Source: Phoronis australis (lineage: Eukaryota; Phoronida; Phoronidae). Taken from it: DNA of 64,000 nucleotides. Shown one piece after another: positions 47,033 through 58,345 of this stretch (positions are counted from its first letter, which is position 1; every line of letters starts with the position of its first letter). Below the pieces are notes generated by a model. It saw only the letters and a list, made by a program, of their open reading frames with translations, did not search any database and had not been told where the DNA came from. The DNA lies in the NCBI GenBank assembly GCA_002633005.1, contig NMRA01000096.1, forward strand, positions 626,614 through 690,613, written 5' to 3'. The position numbers were made by a program, and so were the translations under genes.

Positions 47033-50000
47033 GTGACAATTCTGTCATCAGTTTATCACCTTCAGTTATCGCCTTCCTTCAAGTAAAAGGTTATACGAAT
47101 TCACAAAAATAAAAAAGAGGCAATTAATCTTATCCTTGGGACCTGTCCTCAAGTGTCCCCTCAATAACACGCGATATAGATAAAAACCAGGAAAAGGGTG
47201 GTCATGTATGCCATCAACCGGACATCCGAGAGTGAAAGGAGTTGATTTAAGAAACAGGAAAGGACACTAAGTCTATGCGTCAGGCTCTAACTCGTATCAA
47301 CTGATAAACAATTTCAAAAACGGGAAAACAGGCTATAGAGGGCGGTTCATGGAGAAATGGGCTGTATCTTCTTGAATTAAAAAAATCTGAATTTGCTCTG
47401 GAAAATATGAACATATTTTTTCTGAATTTTTTGAAGTATGCATAATAAACAGCCCATTTTCAAATGGATTTAGAAGGTCTATGCTGCAAAAATGCTACCC
47501 CCTCGGCTTACTTACATAAATGTTTTGGCCAGGAACACAAAGGGTAAACGTGGGAGTGGTAATTGAAAATGTTCTTCTCTCTTGTCTGCGTGTTTTACTG
47601 TGTCGTTCTTTCGAGGCCATTTGCCTCCGGTCCCTATGGTGGTTGCCACGGTTTCAGCCCCACACTTGCAAATTATTGAGGGGTGCACGTGCCTTCTCGG
47701 CATCCCCGCTTCCTGCTGCTCTGAAGTTGGACATTGTGATGTTAATTGATCAAAGAGTGCGCAAACAAGTACGTGCCGTTATTGACTAATTTATGTGAAT
47801 AAGGAGGACACATATACAACAATAGACGGCCCACTGAAAACCAAACATTCTGATAGATGCTATCTTCGTCAGAGGTTGATGGTACAACACTATTTAAGGC
47901 TTTTCAGCACTTCGTATACGACTGGTAAGTTTACGTACTCCGCAGACGGCTGGAACACAGTCGTCGACTCTCATTAGCTGAGGTTTGCAAAGCTAACCGA
48001 CGCTTGTTCACCGACATTAATTCCAGTGCGACTCACTGATCGCTAAATTCCTCGTAAGTTGAACACCGAGTCGTTAACGGACTAACACCAGTCACGCTGG
48101 CTTTCATGCAATTGTCATTTTGTATCTTCATCGGATACCCGACCACCAGGAGACGCCTTACAGCAAATTCTTCATTTGAACATTTATTAGCAACTTTACG
48201 CAATGTTTCAAATGGCGTGGTTGGAAAGTAAGTCTTAAGTGTCACCATGCCATTCCAGATAGGTTTCCTGAAGGGACTCGAATACTGATACACTGTGAGG
48301 TTGTGTAGTCTATGTTGCACGAGATCGAGATGTCTCCTGGCTTCGAACCACACGCGGGCCAAATTTCCCACGCGGTATGAGAGGGAATGCACATAGTTCG
48401 AGTCCTGACCCAATAGTCCAAGCTTACGAATTATTATCGTGGCAACGACTATCAAAACGAAGGCGACGAATAGGAACCAATAACTCGAAAACCATCGGAC
48501 TACCAAATCGCTAGCCCTATTAGAAAAATCTCGCATGAACATTTCGGAGATGTCTTCCATAGAAGTACAAATACCATGACTGTCGCAGAATCCTTTATCA
48601 CCATTACACACCTCTCCATTTCTTAAAGGGACGCTCTCCACATCGTACGTGTTACACACTTCGTCCGCTCCGACGCAACACAGCAAGCACAGGTTTGCCT
48701 TGGCTCCTGTACACTGACATTGTCTTTTGCCTGCACGAGAACAAAGCGTCTGATTGCACACTCCACCTTGACACAAACCATAGCCAAACCCACACTTACG
48801 ACCATCGGGATAAGGTTGGAGTGATGGGCATTCGGCGGACTTTCCGTCGCATACAGATTCCTGCATGCATTCACTCTCTCTTTCACATACTTTGTGCGCG
48901 CCAGGGCCAATCATTTGACACGTGGTTGAATTACAACACATTGATGACACGCTGCAAGATGCTGATAGTTCGCCTTTTTTGAGAGTACAGGGCTTGCCAC
49001 TAGTGGAGCCTTTGGGTTCGCAGCAGGGGTCTACGAACTCACACTGGCTCTTATCGCCACAATCACACTCCTCGCCGTCCTCCTTCACAGCATTTCCACA
49101 AACTGATAAACTGTCGGGCAGCAAACACCCAGCGCGATTCAGGAAGACTTGCCTAATCTGCATCACACTGCAGAACGAGAATACCTTATGATTGGTTTTC
49201 AGCCCGGTACCTGCATACATGTTCATCAGGTAATTACCCACATCTCCTCCAGGCGCGCATGCCGCTTGTATCCAACCATCGCTGCCGTCATGGGAACTTC
49301 CGAACGCATGCCCTAGCTCGTGAGCTACAGTGACTGCCGACATGAGCCGCGGAATGGTTCGACCGAAATTGAAGTTTGACACAAAAGCGCTGTTACAACT
49401 CTCATATCGACCCGATATATCAGGAATTTTCTCTGCGCAGATACCGCCTATGCCATTGTCTGCGTTGGCTTTGTAGGCCAAACCTACGACAGAGCCGTCG
49501 AAGTCCCGGTAAGTTAAAACGAGTCCTAAGCAATAGTCTTTCAAATCGTGCTGTCTAGCGAAACCTCTGAGAAACTCTTCCGGTGATGGGTTTTGTTGGA
49601 CACTAAAATGCTTGGTTTTGTATATTGTGATTTTCTTGATTCTGATGCCTATGTTGTCCATAGAGCCGTCGCCGTCGAAGTCGGTTGCTCTAAAGATCGC
49701 GTTGGCCAAGCGAACGTTGTACAGAATCTCCTTGAGAGTGTGTGGGACACTTTTGTTTGCGACATGTGAAAAGTACAAATGGTCAGCAAAGATATGGAGA
49801 GTACAAACAACATTGTGCTTAAACTTCACATTTTTGCGCCTGCGAGAGTGGGATGTACTCCTGGACAAGTTGCGTGTTAGAAAAAGTCGCAATTTAAAGT
49901 TCATAGTTCCACATTTAGCTGGAAAATATGGGCTGAAATCGATATCGCTGTTTCGGTATATGATGGATTTGAAATGACTCGAGTTCAAATACCGCCTTGA

Positions 50001-50590
50001 GGGCTCAATGAAGTAATGTGTATCTGGAGTTATTACTACGCCATCAAACTCTGATAATTTACTGTCATACCATCCTTGCGCGTAGGAATTAGAATCTCCA
50101 TCTAAATACCCGCTATACAATTGCCCCATGTGCACACTGTCCAAAAACTTAATAGTCCGTCTTCCTATGTCGTTAACAACGTCAACAGTGGCGTCGTTTT
50201 CAATTAGTCTGTAATCTGCTTTGAGTTTCAAGTGAATGCGTCGACGGAACGCGTAGAAATCTACAACAAACTCTTTGTTTGACAAATCGTTGATGTTAGA
50301 TCTTGCCATGTACGGTGAAAATCGTTTTATCCGCTTACCAAGACTTTCTCCAAATTTCAGATTGAATATAGGTTGAAAGCAGTTAAAGACCGTATGGTTT
50401 ATGGGTAAACAATTGTTAATCAAACCTGTCGAAATTTGTGTGAACAAGACATAACAAGTTGCTACCGAGCCGACGATTGCACTTGGTTTCATCCCCCAGC
50501 TTCAACATACGTTTTCCTATCATTTTTCAGACATTGTATATTTACATGTTGTGTACGCACGAGGCACGTACGTTTCTTAATATTTTTACA
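47033..50590. repeat. Segmental duplication, copy B (contains ADAM gene B)
   Basis: It is collinear with 25335-28830 over the ADAM gene and both flanks. The LINE pieces that flank copy A are absent here, which places their insertion or a breakpoint at the unit edges. Confidence 0.85.
48033..50492 (-). CDS. ADAM10-like membrane metalloprotease B, intronless, shorter tail
   Basis: The 819-residue product is the paralogue of protease A, collinear and without introns. It has the same signal peptide, RIKR (54-57), catalytic HELGHAFGSSHD (391-402), Met-turn NYLMN, DFDGDGSMD loop (271-279), disintegrin and Cys-rich parts, one membrane helix and the CUE-like tail (FP near 756, LL near 781). Compared with A it lacks three residues in the Cys-rich part, and one base is missing in the last codons (CTGATCGCTAA against CTGATACGCTAA). 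That frameshift replaces the last 22 residues of A with Asp-Gln and a stop. Because it lies beyond the CUE-like segment, the enzyme should still work. Substitutions between A and B look biased to conservative changes. Confidence 0.9.
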   Translation of the reverse strand: MKPSAIVGSVATCYVLFTQISTGLINNCLPINHTVFNCFQPIFNLKFGESLGKRIKRFSPYMARSNINDLSNKEFVVDFYAFRRRIHLKLKADYRLIENDATVDVVNDIGRRTIKFLDSVHMGQLYSGYLDGDSNSYAQGWYDSKLSEFDGVVITPDTHYFIEPSRRYLNSSHFKSIIYRNSDIDFSPYFPAKCGTMNFKLRLFLTRNLSRSTSHSRRRKNVKFKHNVVCTLHIFADHLYFSHVANKSVPHTLKEILYNVRLANAIFRATDFDGDGSMDNIGIRIKKITIYKTKHFSVQQNPSPEEFLRGFARQHDLKDYCLGLVLTYRDFDGSVVGLAYKANADNGIGGICAEKIPDISGRYESCNSAFVSNFNFGRTIPRLMSAVTVAHELGHAFGSSHDGSDGWIQAACAPGGDVGNYLMNMYAGTGLKTNHKVFSFCSVMQIRQVFLNRAGCLLPDSLSVCGNAVKEDGEECDCGDKSQCEFVDPCCEPKGSTSGKPCTLKKGELSASCSVSSMCCNSTTCQMIGPGAHKVCERESECMQESVCDGKSAECPSLQPYPDGRKCGFGYGLCQGGVCNQTLCSRAGKRQCQCTGAKANLCLLCCVGADEVCNTYDVESVPLRNGEVCNGDKGFCDSHGICTSMEDISEMFMRDFSNRASDLVVRWFSSYWFLFVAFVLIVVATIIIRKLGLLGQDSNYVHSLSYRVGNLARVWFEARRHLDLVQHRLHNLTVYQYSSPFRKPIWNGMVTLKTYFPTTPFETLRKVANKCSNEEFAVRRLLVVGYPMKIQNDNCMKASVTGVSPLTTRCSTYEEFSDQ

Positions 50591-53500
50591 CTTTCAAGCG
50601 AATTTTCAGAGCATTTCCCGGGAGCAAGATCAATAGTGCTTTTGTGCCAAGAATAAAACTTGCCTTGAAAGGGCTAGAGCTTGAATTTGTTATTGAGTTT
50701 TTTAAATGTTTGCATTTTGACATATGCCTACAACAAATCGGGGAAAATGTGCGGATCACTAAATTGGTTTTTCCGCTACAACCGCCTAAATAATGACGTT
50801 TTAAGGACTTTAATATTGTATTTTCCGGTTTACTGAATTTTTTAGATCTTAATACGTAAACAGTTAGTCTGGATTTTGGTTACTTCAAGTATTGGCGTTT
50901 GCTTCTTCACATTAGTTTTACCGTTATTTTTTATTCATGTTTTATTCTGATGCCCATTGTGTTTTCTAAGAAATAAGAACAAACGATTGGGTGATTATTG
51001 ACTTCGTTCTAATAATTTTTAGCTCAGTGCAACATAAATATGAGTCAGTGTATGCCCTAAGTACGAGCTGGGCTATGCCCTCAGCATAAATCATTGCCAG
51101 CCAGCTAACTGTATGAAGACTGTCGTCAAAATATAGCTAGGTACCACTGTGTGTTTTTCTTCAATAGACCCCGAAATTGCACACAGCCAGGGTTGTTCTG
51201 TTCGTCAACTCGCCGTGAAACCTGCATCAACACGATGAGCTAAAGACCGGACGGGGTGCATGCAAAATCTGGGAGTCAACCGACACTCACCTTGCCCGTT
51301 ACAACCGTTTAAGTGAAAAACAATGCAACAAATGTCATTTCCTTGCGTCATTCTCGACCTTTAGTAACAATAAAAAGTATGTTGTCGTTTTGAAAACAGT
51401 ACGCTCGTGTCACGCGCACACGCCCTTTCGTAAATTTTTGCGACAACTTCGCAGCAGCAAAATTTGTTCTGAAATTCGGTTTTTCGGTATCGAAATTCTA
51501 AAAACTTATAATGAAGTGAAACCAGTTCCAATAATTTGTTGTGACGTGTACGCAACCTCGTGAAAGAACAACGGTTGATTGAAGAATCGGCGAAAAATGA
51601 AACTGGCCAATAGGTGACGCAATATTTCATGGCGCCGAAAGCCGAAGTTCGCTCCACAACTTGAGCAGCAGAGTAACGGTAGAACGTCATTTTTTTCCAA
51701 CACCGTTAAATAATTTGGTTTACCCAAGGAAGACTGTAGCTTTTAATGACACTAATTTTGTGTCAGATTTTATCTTACCACTTTTTTACCCATATCGGTA
51801 CAAATTTAGTATACAGCTTTGTACCAAGGGTACATGAATCAGTGTATGCCCTTACTCCGGGCCAATGTGTACTCTCAGCGTGGACTGGATTTGGAGGATA
51901 AGAGCTCCTTGCCTAGAAGTATATGTCCCAAAAGAAGACGAGTCAAAAAGCATTAGCAAGTTTTGGCACATTTCGTTTTTAAAAGGATACTCAACTCTGT
52001 TTTGGTGATTTTAATCAAGGTCTCATTCTCCCACCAGTTGAACGATGATGAGTGGACTAAGGTAACCACAATATTTTGAGAATTTTTGGCATTCACACCA
52101 ATCTGACCAGCTTTTGAAAATCAAAAAGAGCAAATTTGCAATTGTTTTTGTATTTATAACTCCATTTATTCGGTGTGACAATAATAGACTCTGCGCGTTC
52201 GTTTTAGTGGAATTGGTAAGGTGACAACAACCCGTTTACCAAGATTGAAAAGAATTCTTTAAAACTTGAGGAGAAATTACATGTAAATAATTTGCTGACC
52301 TTTGCACTAATTGACCCTTTTTCGGTGCATTATGAGCCCTGATTAAGGAATAAGTGAAAACTCGATGATAAGTGTTGTTAATGCTAAGAGTCAAAGATGT
52401 CTTACTTAAGCGCTTCAGAATACAAGTTTAATGAAAATCTATTTTTTAGAAAAAAAAATCACCTTATGCATTATGAAATATAATATAAAGAATTAAAATT
52501 TATATACTGCTAAATATCCTACCTCAAATTTGAAGGGGTTACCTGCAGTCATTTTAAATTTATCAAGCTTCAAATTGGTCGGACGAAAAATAGGAGTAAG
52601 AATAAGAATAAGAAAATTGAAGAAAACCCAGGAACAGCAGTACTCTGGGCTTACACGCGCTGAGTAATTATACAGATGGACAGCAGTGAGAACTGACGGG
52701 GCTACCTTCATTGAAAATATTACAATAATGCATAAATAAATGATAAGATAACACTACGTTGTAAATTATATGCACAGGAATTTAATGTTATCCGGGTCTA
52801 TTTCAAGTGGCCAGGAAATAGACTGGTTTGAATCGAACCATGTGATGGCAAACAATCAAATTTTTAAGGAGTCGTTTCAGTTAAGATAGAAACGTTTTGT
52901 AAAAAATTCTTTGCCTGTTCACAAAGTGTCAAACTTCTTGGGATGTACATATTGGCAGCGCATTAAGTTTTGTCGCTGCACATCGAGCACGTACATGCAG
53001 GAAGAGGATAACTCCTATTCCGTTTGAGGAATTTCTTTCTAGCTAATAAATTTCGATGCATGCTTGCGTGTTGGACTAAATACATTAAGCTGCAGCGGCT
53101 TTAGGGATTTTGCGCACAACACAAGAGACAGTCATCAGTTTTCAGTCTGAGCTGTGTGTGACAACTTCTGTTATAAGTTAAAGTCCTTCTCTCAAACTGC
53201 CCATGTGGTTCCAGTATTCGAAAATACTTACTACATAAATTCTTATTTTCGACACTCTTTCTTTATATTCTTTTCGCCTTTCTTGCCAAAAGCGATTTTT
53301 TAACAGTATTTGACCCTTCTCTCTGAGCGTATGACTACCGGTTGTCATCGGTTATTTCCGTACCCACATTTCCGGCTCATCAGTTCACGAACTTGTCCTG
53401 AACGCTGCCATTTTTTCCTTGTAACTGAATGTGCTATGGCTTGCTCGAAAAGTCTTCATTATTTTGTTTAATTAGTAATATATCGTGATTCGTTTGCATA

Positions 53501-55290
53501 TGTAGTGTATTTATAGTTTGTAGTTAGTGGTCCTTGATTTTTTTGGAATGTTACGCGTACTTAGTACGTTAAAATAGCATTGGTGTTTAGTTCCTTACGT
53601 AGGCGGGTCGAACCTAGGAACCAAAATGGGTCCAACCAATTTTTTCGGTTTTATTTTTTTCCTCGTTTTGAAAAAGTACGTTGCTATCATCGGAAAGGTA
53701 GTACATTCTACTCAGTAAAAATCGAAAAAGTATCAAAATCGGGGCAAGCACTGTAAAGTTATTGCAAGTTTTGTGGCGAAATTTGGCTCACTTTGTTTGG
53801 ATCGCGTCGGCCATATTGGAGGACAGCGGGATGAGTTACGAGTTTAAACTTTGTGTAAATTGTTTTCGCCAACAAATTACGGTGAAATTTAGTTTGACAT
53901 ATCTTTACTTACTATTCTGCACGATTTAGTAGTGTTCACCAAATTTCAGCCTCGCAGTTGTTACTCATTAAGTGATAAATGTGCTCACAATTCCCGTTGG
54001 ACTTCGTCTCATTTCTGGCGGCACCGACAATGTCGACTTTTGCTGAACTTAGTGAAAGCATAGACTACTTTGTAATTTGTGAAGATTTATCGTTGATACA
54101 TTATGACAAACGTTGCTACGAAAAAGAAACTTTGTTCAATTTTCGTGTTTTTTGTGTTTGTGGCCAGCGACCAGTTAGGCCTAAGCTAGGGTAGCCTTGG
54201 CGCAAAGCGGTATAGGCCTACTAACAAGCTGTATTTTGACTATAGTCTTCACTGATAGCTGGTGACTGTAAGGTCTGCCGCTGCAGTGTGACACAGGACT
54301 AACCAGCCGTAATTTCATGCAAGTGGCTGAAACTACCCTTGAATATATGCAGCATCATTTGACCATTTCACTTCGACAAAACAGCTTGCAACCGCATGCA
54401 TTTACCGTTCGCCAGTGTCTGGTCTCGATCCGCACCGGGTCCGATATGCTGCGGTCCGGAATCAGGCAAAATAATTTCTGTCAAAATTTATTCGCCACAT
54501 TTCTTCAGCAAATTCCGCAACATTGTCCGTAGTTTGTTTTTAAGGGGCGCTGTCGATTTTTTTATCCCCGTTTGCTGACTGGTAACAGTACAGGCACTGC
54601 TCCAGTCGCACTGACGGCGTTTTCTCGGCCTGGGTTCCTGAATGAATTGTACTTCCGGGTTCGCGGCATGTTCAAAATGGCGGTGTTTCTTCGGGTGCGA
54701 ATCGTGAGTGGTGCGTTCATTTAAACTTTTTTCGAGTACGGATCGTGTATTAGTTATGGAGTAGGAACTTCTTGGATCCTTATAATATCTTCTAACCATG
54801 TAATAAGGGTTAACAACGCGTGAGAGAAGGACTTTAAGGTGTCTATGAAACAACTTAGTCGAGGAAATTAGGCCCCGTACATACAAAACACCTTTCAAAA
54901 CCCTGATATATATGCAAAACGTCAACTACTGCGAATGGCAAGATTTTAAGAAACGTAGACTTCCATTACTTTGACCAATTCCAACGTTTTATGTTATATT
55001 TTCTATACAAATGTAAAATGAAAATTTTATTTACTTATTGCTTTATCCTTTTCAGTTATTGTATTCTTGCATGGTTTTCTGTTAGTAAGCCTGTTCAGAG
55101 TAAATGGAAAATTGAAAAATCAATATAGAGCTCTTAGCTTTGTTTTTCATGATTGGACTTTTTAAAGTCAAATTTAACTTAAAAGTGTTAATGAACCCGC
55201 GTCTAAAGCAAAGTGCCTGCCGCTTGAAGCATCTAAATTAAGTTGGTTCATGTTGTTTAGGAAATCTATGTTTTCTAAAGAATAGTCCCT
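50591..55290. other. AT-rich stretch without a supported gene
   Basis: Apart from the dispersed repeat at 51165 and a short segment near 52080 that resembles 22130, I see no gene, RNA or intact element. Several 60-145-codon open frames lack any recognisable domain. Confidence 0.5.
51165..51430. repeat. Diverged dispersed repeat, copy 2
   Basis: It aligns with 36245-36530 in direct orientation, with CACACAGCC, GGGGTGCATG and TCGACC-type blocks in the same order. The copies are about 15 kb apart and outside the ADAM duplication. Confidence 0.5.
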
Positions 55291-55309
55291 ACCACCTAAA
55301 ACAATAGGC

Positions 55310-55450
55310 CAAAGATATTCTCACTGTCCCAGGCTACCATACGAAAGAATTTGGTTTTTTCAACTCTTTGTGGTATCGAGGTACCAAACTATGGGATGCC
55401 GTGCCTAACCAAGTCAAAAAACTAACGACATTGGCTTTGCCGTGTTGAAT
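55310..55450 (+). mobile_element. LINE 3' end remnant
   Basis: The frame FNSLWYRGTKLWDAVPNQ continues VKKLTTLAL, the conserved region near the C terminus of CR1/Jockey-type LINE polyproteins. Only this end is left. Confidence 0.65.
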
Positions 55451-55814
55451 GTAAAAACACCTTACTGCACTATGCGACTGCAACCCAAGTTATATATGTA
55501 GACTTTTAGAGAATCTTGCTGTTTGATATGATAAATTATTGTTGCTGGCATCGGAGGATATTTACAGATTTTACTTTTGTATGGTTTAGATGTTTTTACT
55601 GCTATGAAAATAATGTAATTATTGCTCATGTCATTTAGATTTAGATTTTAATTTGTAATCGGCAACTAGCTCTTGAGGTAAATTGAACAAAAAACTTTTC
55701 TCCACTCGAATCTATTAATTTGAAACTTGCACGTATCGTGATCACGACTTGAATGGTTTGGGTCTCGTGTACGTGTGAACTCACGAATTTCGGTTCAGAA
55801 AGTTTTTTTCATTG

Positions 55815-58265
55815 ATGAGTAGTAACACTGGTGTGAAACTCTTTGGACTCTTTTGTCAGCTTTATCTAGTTGCGTGTCTCAAAGATGAATGTTACCCGCT
55901 AGACCACCCGCTTGTTGATTGTTTCCAGCCAATTTCCAACCTCGGCTTTCGCCACTTGTCAAACAACCGGTTCTACAGGAGAAGAAGAGCAGTCTCAGCT
56001 GAGAGCAATTTCGAAATTGATTTTTACGCCTTCCGACGACGTATTCACTTGAAGCTGAACCAGGGTTCGCGATTTATACCCAATAATGTAACTATTGACA
56101 TGGTACATCCGTATGGAAGGAGAACTACTGAGTTGGCTAGTTCGTCACCAGACACTTACTTCTATTCAGGTTTCTTAGAAGGGGAGCCACAATCGCGGAC
56201 GTTTGGATGGTTTGATCACACGAACAACGAATTTGACGGTGTTGTGGTTACAGAAGAGACCACTTTCAACATTGAGCCGTCAAGGAAGTACGTCAATTCA
56301 AGTCTTGCAAAACACATAATTTACAGAATTTCAGACTACAAATCTACTCCGCAAATGAGGTGTGGCTATAACAGAGTGAACACGAGTGCACTTTTGTTTA
56401 ATTCCTCGCTTTTCAACATCCACTCTTTAAGGAAGAAAAGGCGTAGTATTTTTAAGTCCAACATTGTATGCAGTTTACATCTTGTTGCTGATTACTCGTA
56501 TTTCAAACACTTCTCTCATGGTAGCGTAGCAATGTCAGTTAGAGAAATGGTACACAATGTGGCTGAGGCGGACGCCATTTTCAGGGCTTCGGATTTTGAT
56601 GGTGATGGCAAGAGCGACAACATAGGATTTAGAATTTCAAAAATTACCATACACAACACCGATAGATTTCACATTAAACAAGACTTAACGTCTGATGAAT
56701 TTTTGGATGCGTTCGCTCAGCATCATAATTTTGAAGATGTTTGCATTGGTGTTGGATTTACATTCAGAGAATTTGAAGACTTCACTGTAGGAATGGCTTA
56801 TTCCGGAAGCCTACAGGAATTGGGTGGAATTTGTTCGCCGGCACACCCGCGAAAAGATGGTACGAAGCTAAGTTACAATGCTTTGGTGGTCTCTCATTTA
56901 AATTTTGGCCAAAGAGTTACCCGTCATATGGCTTCTGTGACAGTTGCGCATGAATTAGGCCACGCCTTTGGAAGTTTCCACGACGACGATGAAGGTACAT
57001 CTGCACTTTGCTCGCCGGGTGGAGACGTTGGTAACTACTTGATGTATTCTAACGCAGTCACCGGGCAGAAGATAAACCACAAAATATTTTCGCCCTGCAG
57101 TCTTCTCCAAATTAGGCCAGTACTCATAGAAAGGGCGCCGTTGTGTTTCCTCGAGGGTACCACTGAGTTTTGTGGTAACGGCGTAAAAGAGGACGGGGAA
57201 GAGTGTGACTGTGGCGACGAATGGCAATGTGAATTTCTTGATCGCTGCTGTGTCCCTAGTGGCTCCAAAGATAGCACTCCGTGTACCATCAAACAAAGCC
57301 ATGGCTACAGGTGTTCTGGCTCGTCTATGTGCTGTGACCCTCAAACATGCCAACTCATTCACGCGGAAGCAAGAGTTAAGTGTGAGTTAGAAAGTCAGTG
57401 CTTGCAAGAATCGATTTGTGACGGAGCAAGTGCCTCCTGCCCCACTCCCAAGCCGCATGCAGACGGACATGTTTGCGGATACGGTTCCAAGCGTTGCTCC
57501 GCAGGACACTGCAACCAGACGTTGTGCGGTATGCTGGGAAAGAAAGAATGTCAGTGCCCGGATGCGAATCACTTTTGTGCACTTTGCTGTAGGATTGATA
57601 CGGGTGACTGCGAACCATACTTTTCTGTCACTCTGAAAACAGTTATGTTAACCCATGGACAACTGTGCAACGACAACAAAGGTTATTGCAATACCGCTGG
57701 TCAGTGTCAATTGAGAGCTCGAGTTGACACTTCTAAACAATTCCTTCTTATGTTTTCAGAAACAGGAAGGGCATCTGCTTGGGATTGGGTTCGTCATAAC
57801 TGGTACATCATAGTTGCTTCCATCCTATTGTCGATTGTACTGCTTACGGTTAACATAACTCTTTGCAAGAAGAAGGAAAACGTCGAAGCCTTGGCATCGA
57901 AAACTGCCAGTATGGGAAGAGTGTGGTTTGAGGCAAGACGGCAACAAGACATTTTAGATGTTAAGCTTTCCGTCACTAAAAACCTAAATTACTCGCGCAT
58001 TTCAGCGCTGACACCTACACAGTGCTTCTCACGTCTGAAAGCTTTTTTCCCGTCTGTACCGTGTGGTACGGTTTGTGTAAATCTAGTTAAATCAAGCTCG
58101 TCTGAGGAATACGCTGTACGATGTCTGTTACTTAAGGGTTACCCATTTAGGAAAATATTTCCCACTAGAACTTTCAGAAAAGCTACGACGACGACCACAG
58201 ACTTGTTTATGTCAAGACCAAATAGTCCAAACTGTAAAAGTTTCTCTAATGACTTTGAAAACTAG
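55815..58265 (+). CDS. ADAM10-like membrane metalloprotease C, intronless, with CUE-like tail
   Basis: Starting at the first ATG the protein has 816 residues. It follows the layout of A and B on the opposite strand but is much more diverged. There is a signal peptide (about 1-22), a classical furin site RKKR (206-209) between prodomain and catalytic domain, as in ADAM10, HELGHAFGSFHD (379-390) and the Met-turn NYLMY. The DFDGDGKSD loop is at 260-268. Disintegrin and Cys-rich parts follow, then one membrane helix (about 663-683). The tail has RVWFEARR and a segment with FP (745-746) and LL (771-772) spaced exactly as in CUE domains. The stop is 80 bases from that of the nardilysin-like gene on the other strand. 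It is probably a retrocopy lineage older than the A/B split. Confidence 0.92.
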   Translation: MSSNTGVKLFGLFCQLYLVACLKDECYPLDHPLVDCFQPISNLGFRHLSNNRFYRRRRAVSAESNFEIDFYAFRRRIHLKLNQGSRFIPNNVTIDMVHPYGRRTTELASSSPDTYFYSGFLEGEPQSRTFGWFDHTNNEFDGVVVTEETTFNIEPSRKYVNSSLAKHIIYRISDYKSTPQMRCGYNRVNTSALLFNSSLFNIHSLRKKRRSIFKSNIVCSLHLVADYSYFKHFSHGSVAMSVREMVHNVAEADAIFRASDFDGDGKSDNIGFRISKITIHNTDRFHIKQDLTSDEFLDAFAQHHNFEDVCIGVGFTFREFEDFTVGMAYSGSLQELGGICSPAHPRKDGTKLSYNALVVSHLNFGQRVTRHMASVTVAHELGHAFGSFHDDDEGTSALCSPGGDVGNYLMYSNAVTGQKINHKIFSPCSLLQIRPVLIERAPLCFLEGTTEFCGNGVKEDGEECDCGDEWQCEFLDRCCVPSGSKDSTPCTIKQSHGYRCSGSSMCCDPQTCQLIHAEARVKCELESQCLQESICDGASASCPTPKPHADGHVCGYGSKRCSAGHCNQTLCGMLGKKECQCPDANHFCALCCRIDTGDCEPYFSVTLKTVMLTHGQLCNDNKGYCNTAGQCQLRARVDTSKQFLLMFSETGRASAWDWVRHNWYIIVASILLSIVLLTVNITLCKKKENVEALASKTASMGRVWFEARRQQDILDVKLSVTKNLNYSRISALTPTQCFSRLKAFFPSVPCGTVCVNLVKSSSSEEYAVRCLLLKGYPFRKIFPTRTFRKATTTTTDLFMSRPNSPNCKSFSNDFEN

Positions 58266-58272
58266 AAATTTG

Positions 58273-58278
58273 TTTATT
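58273..58278 (-). terminator. Poly(A) signal of the nardilysin-like gene
   Basis: TTTATT on the plus strand is AATAAA on the minus strand, 68 bases after the nardilysin-like stop and only 8 bases past the ADAM C stop. Confidence 0.6.
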
Positions 58279-58293
58279 GTAATTATTTGTGAT

Positions 58294-58299
58294 AATAAA
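58294..58299 (+). terminator. Poly(A) signal of ADAM C
   Basis: AATAAA lies 28 bases after the ADAM C stop. The two oppositely directed signals are 21 bases apart, so the transcripts should overlap at their 3' ends. Confidence 0.65.
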
Positions 58300-58345
58300 C
58301 ACTGACACTTGGTTGTGCTGGAAACCGTTATCCAAAAGTAAAGAG

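Noticed and set aside
54488-54925. 145-codon minus-strand frame with basic stretches
   Set aside because: No recognisable domain, no splice or poly(A) context, and it overlaps plus-strand frames of similar length.
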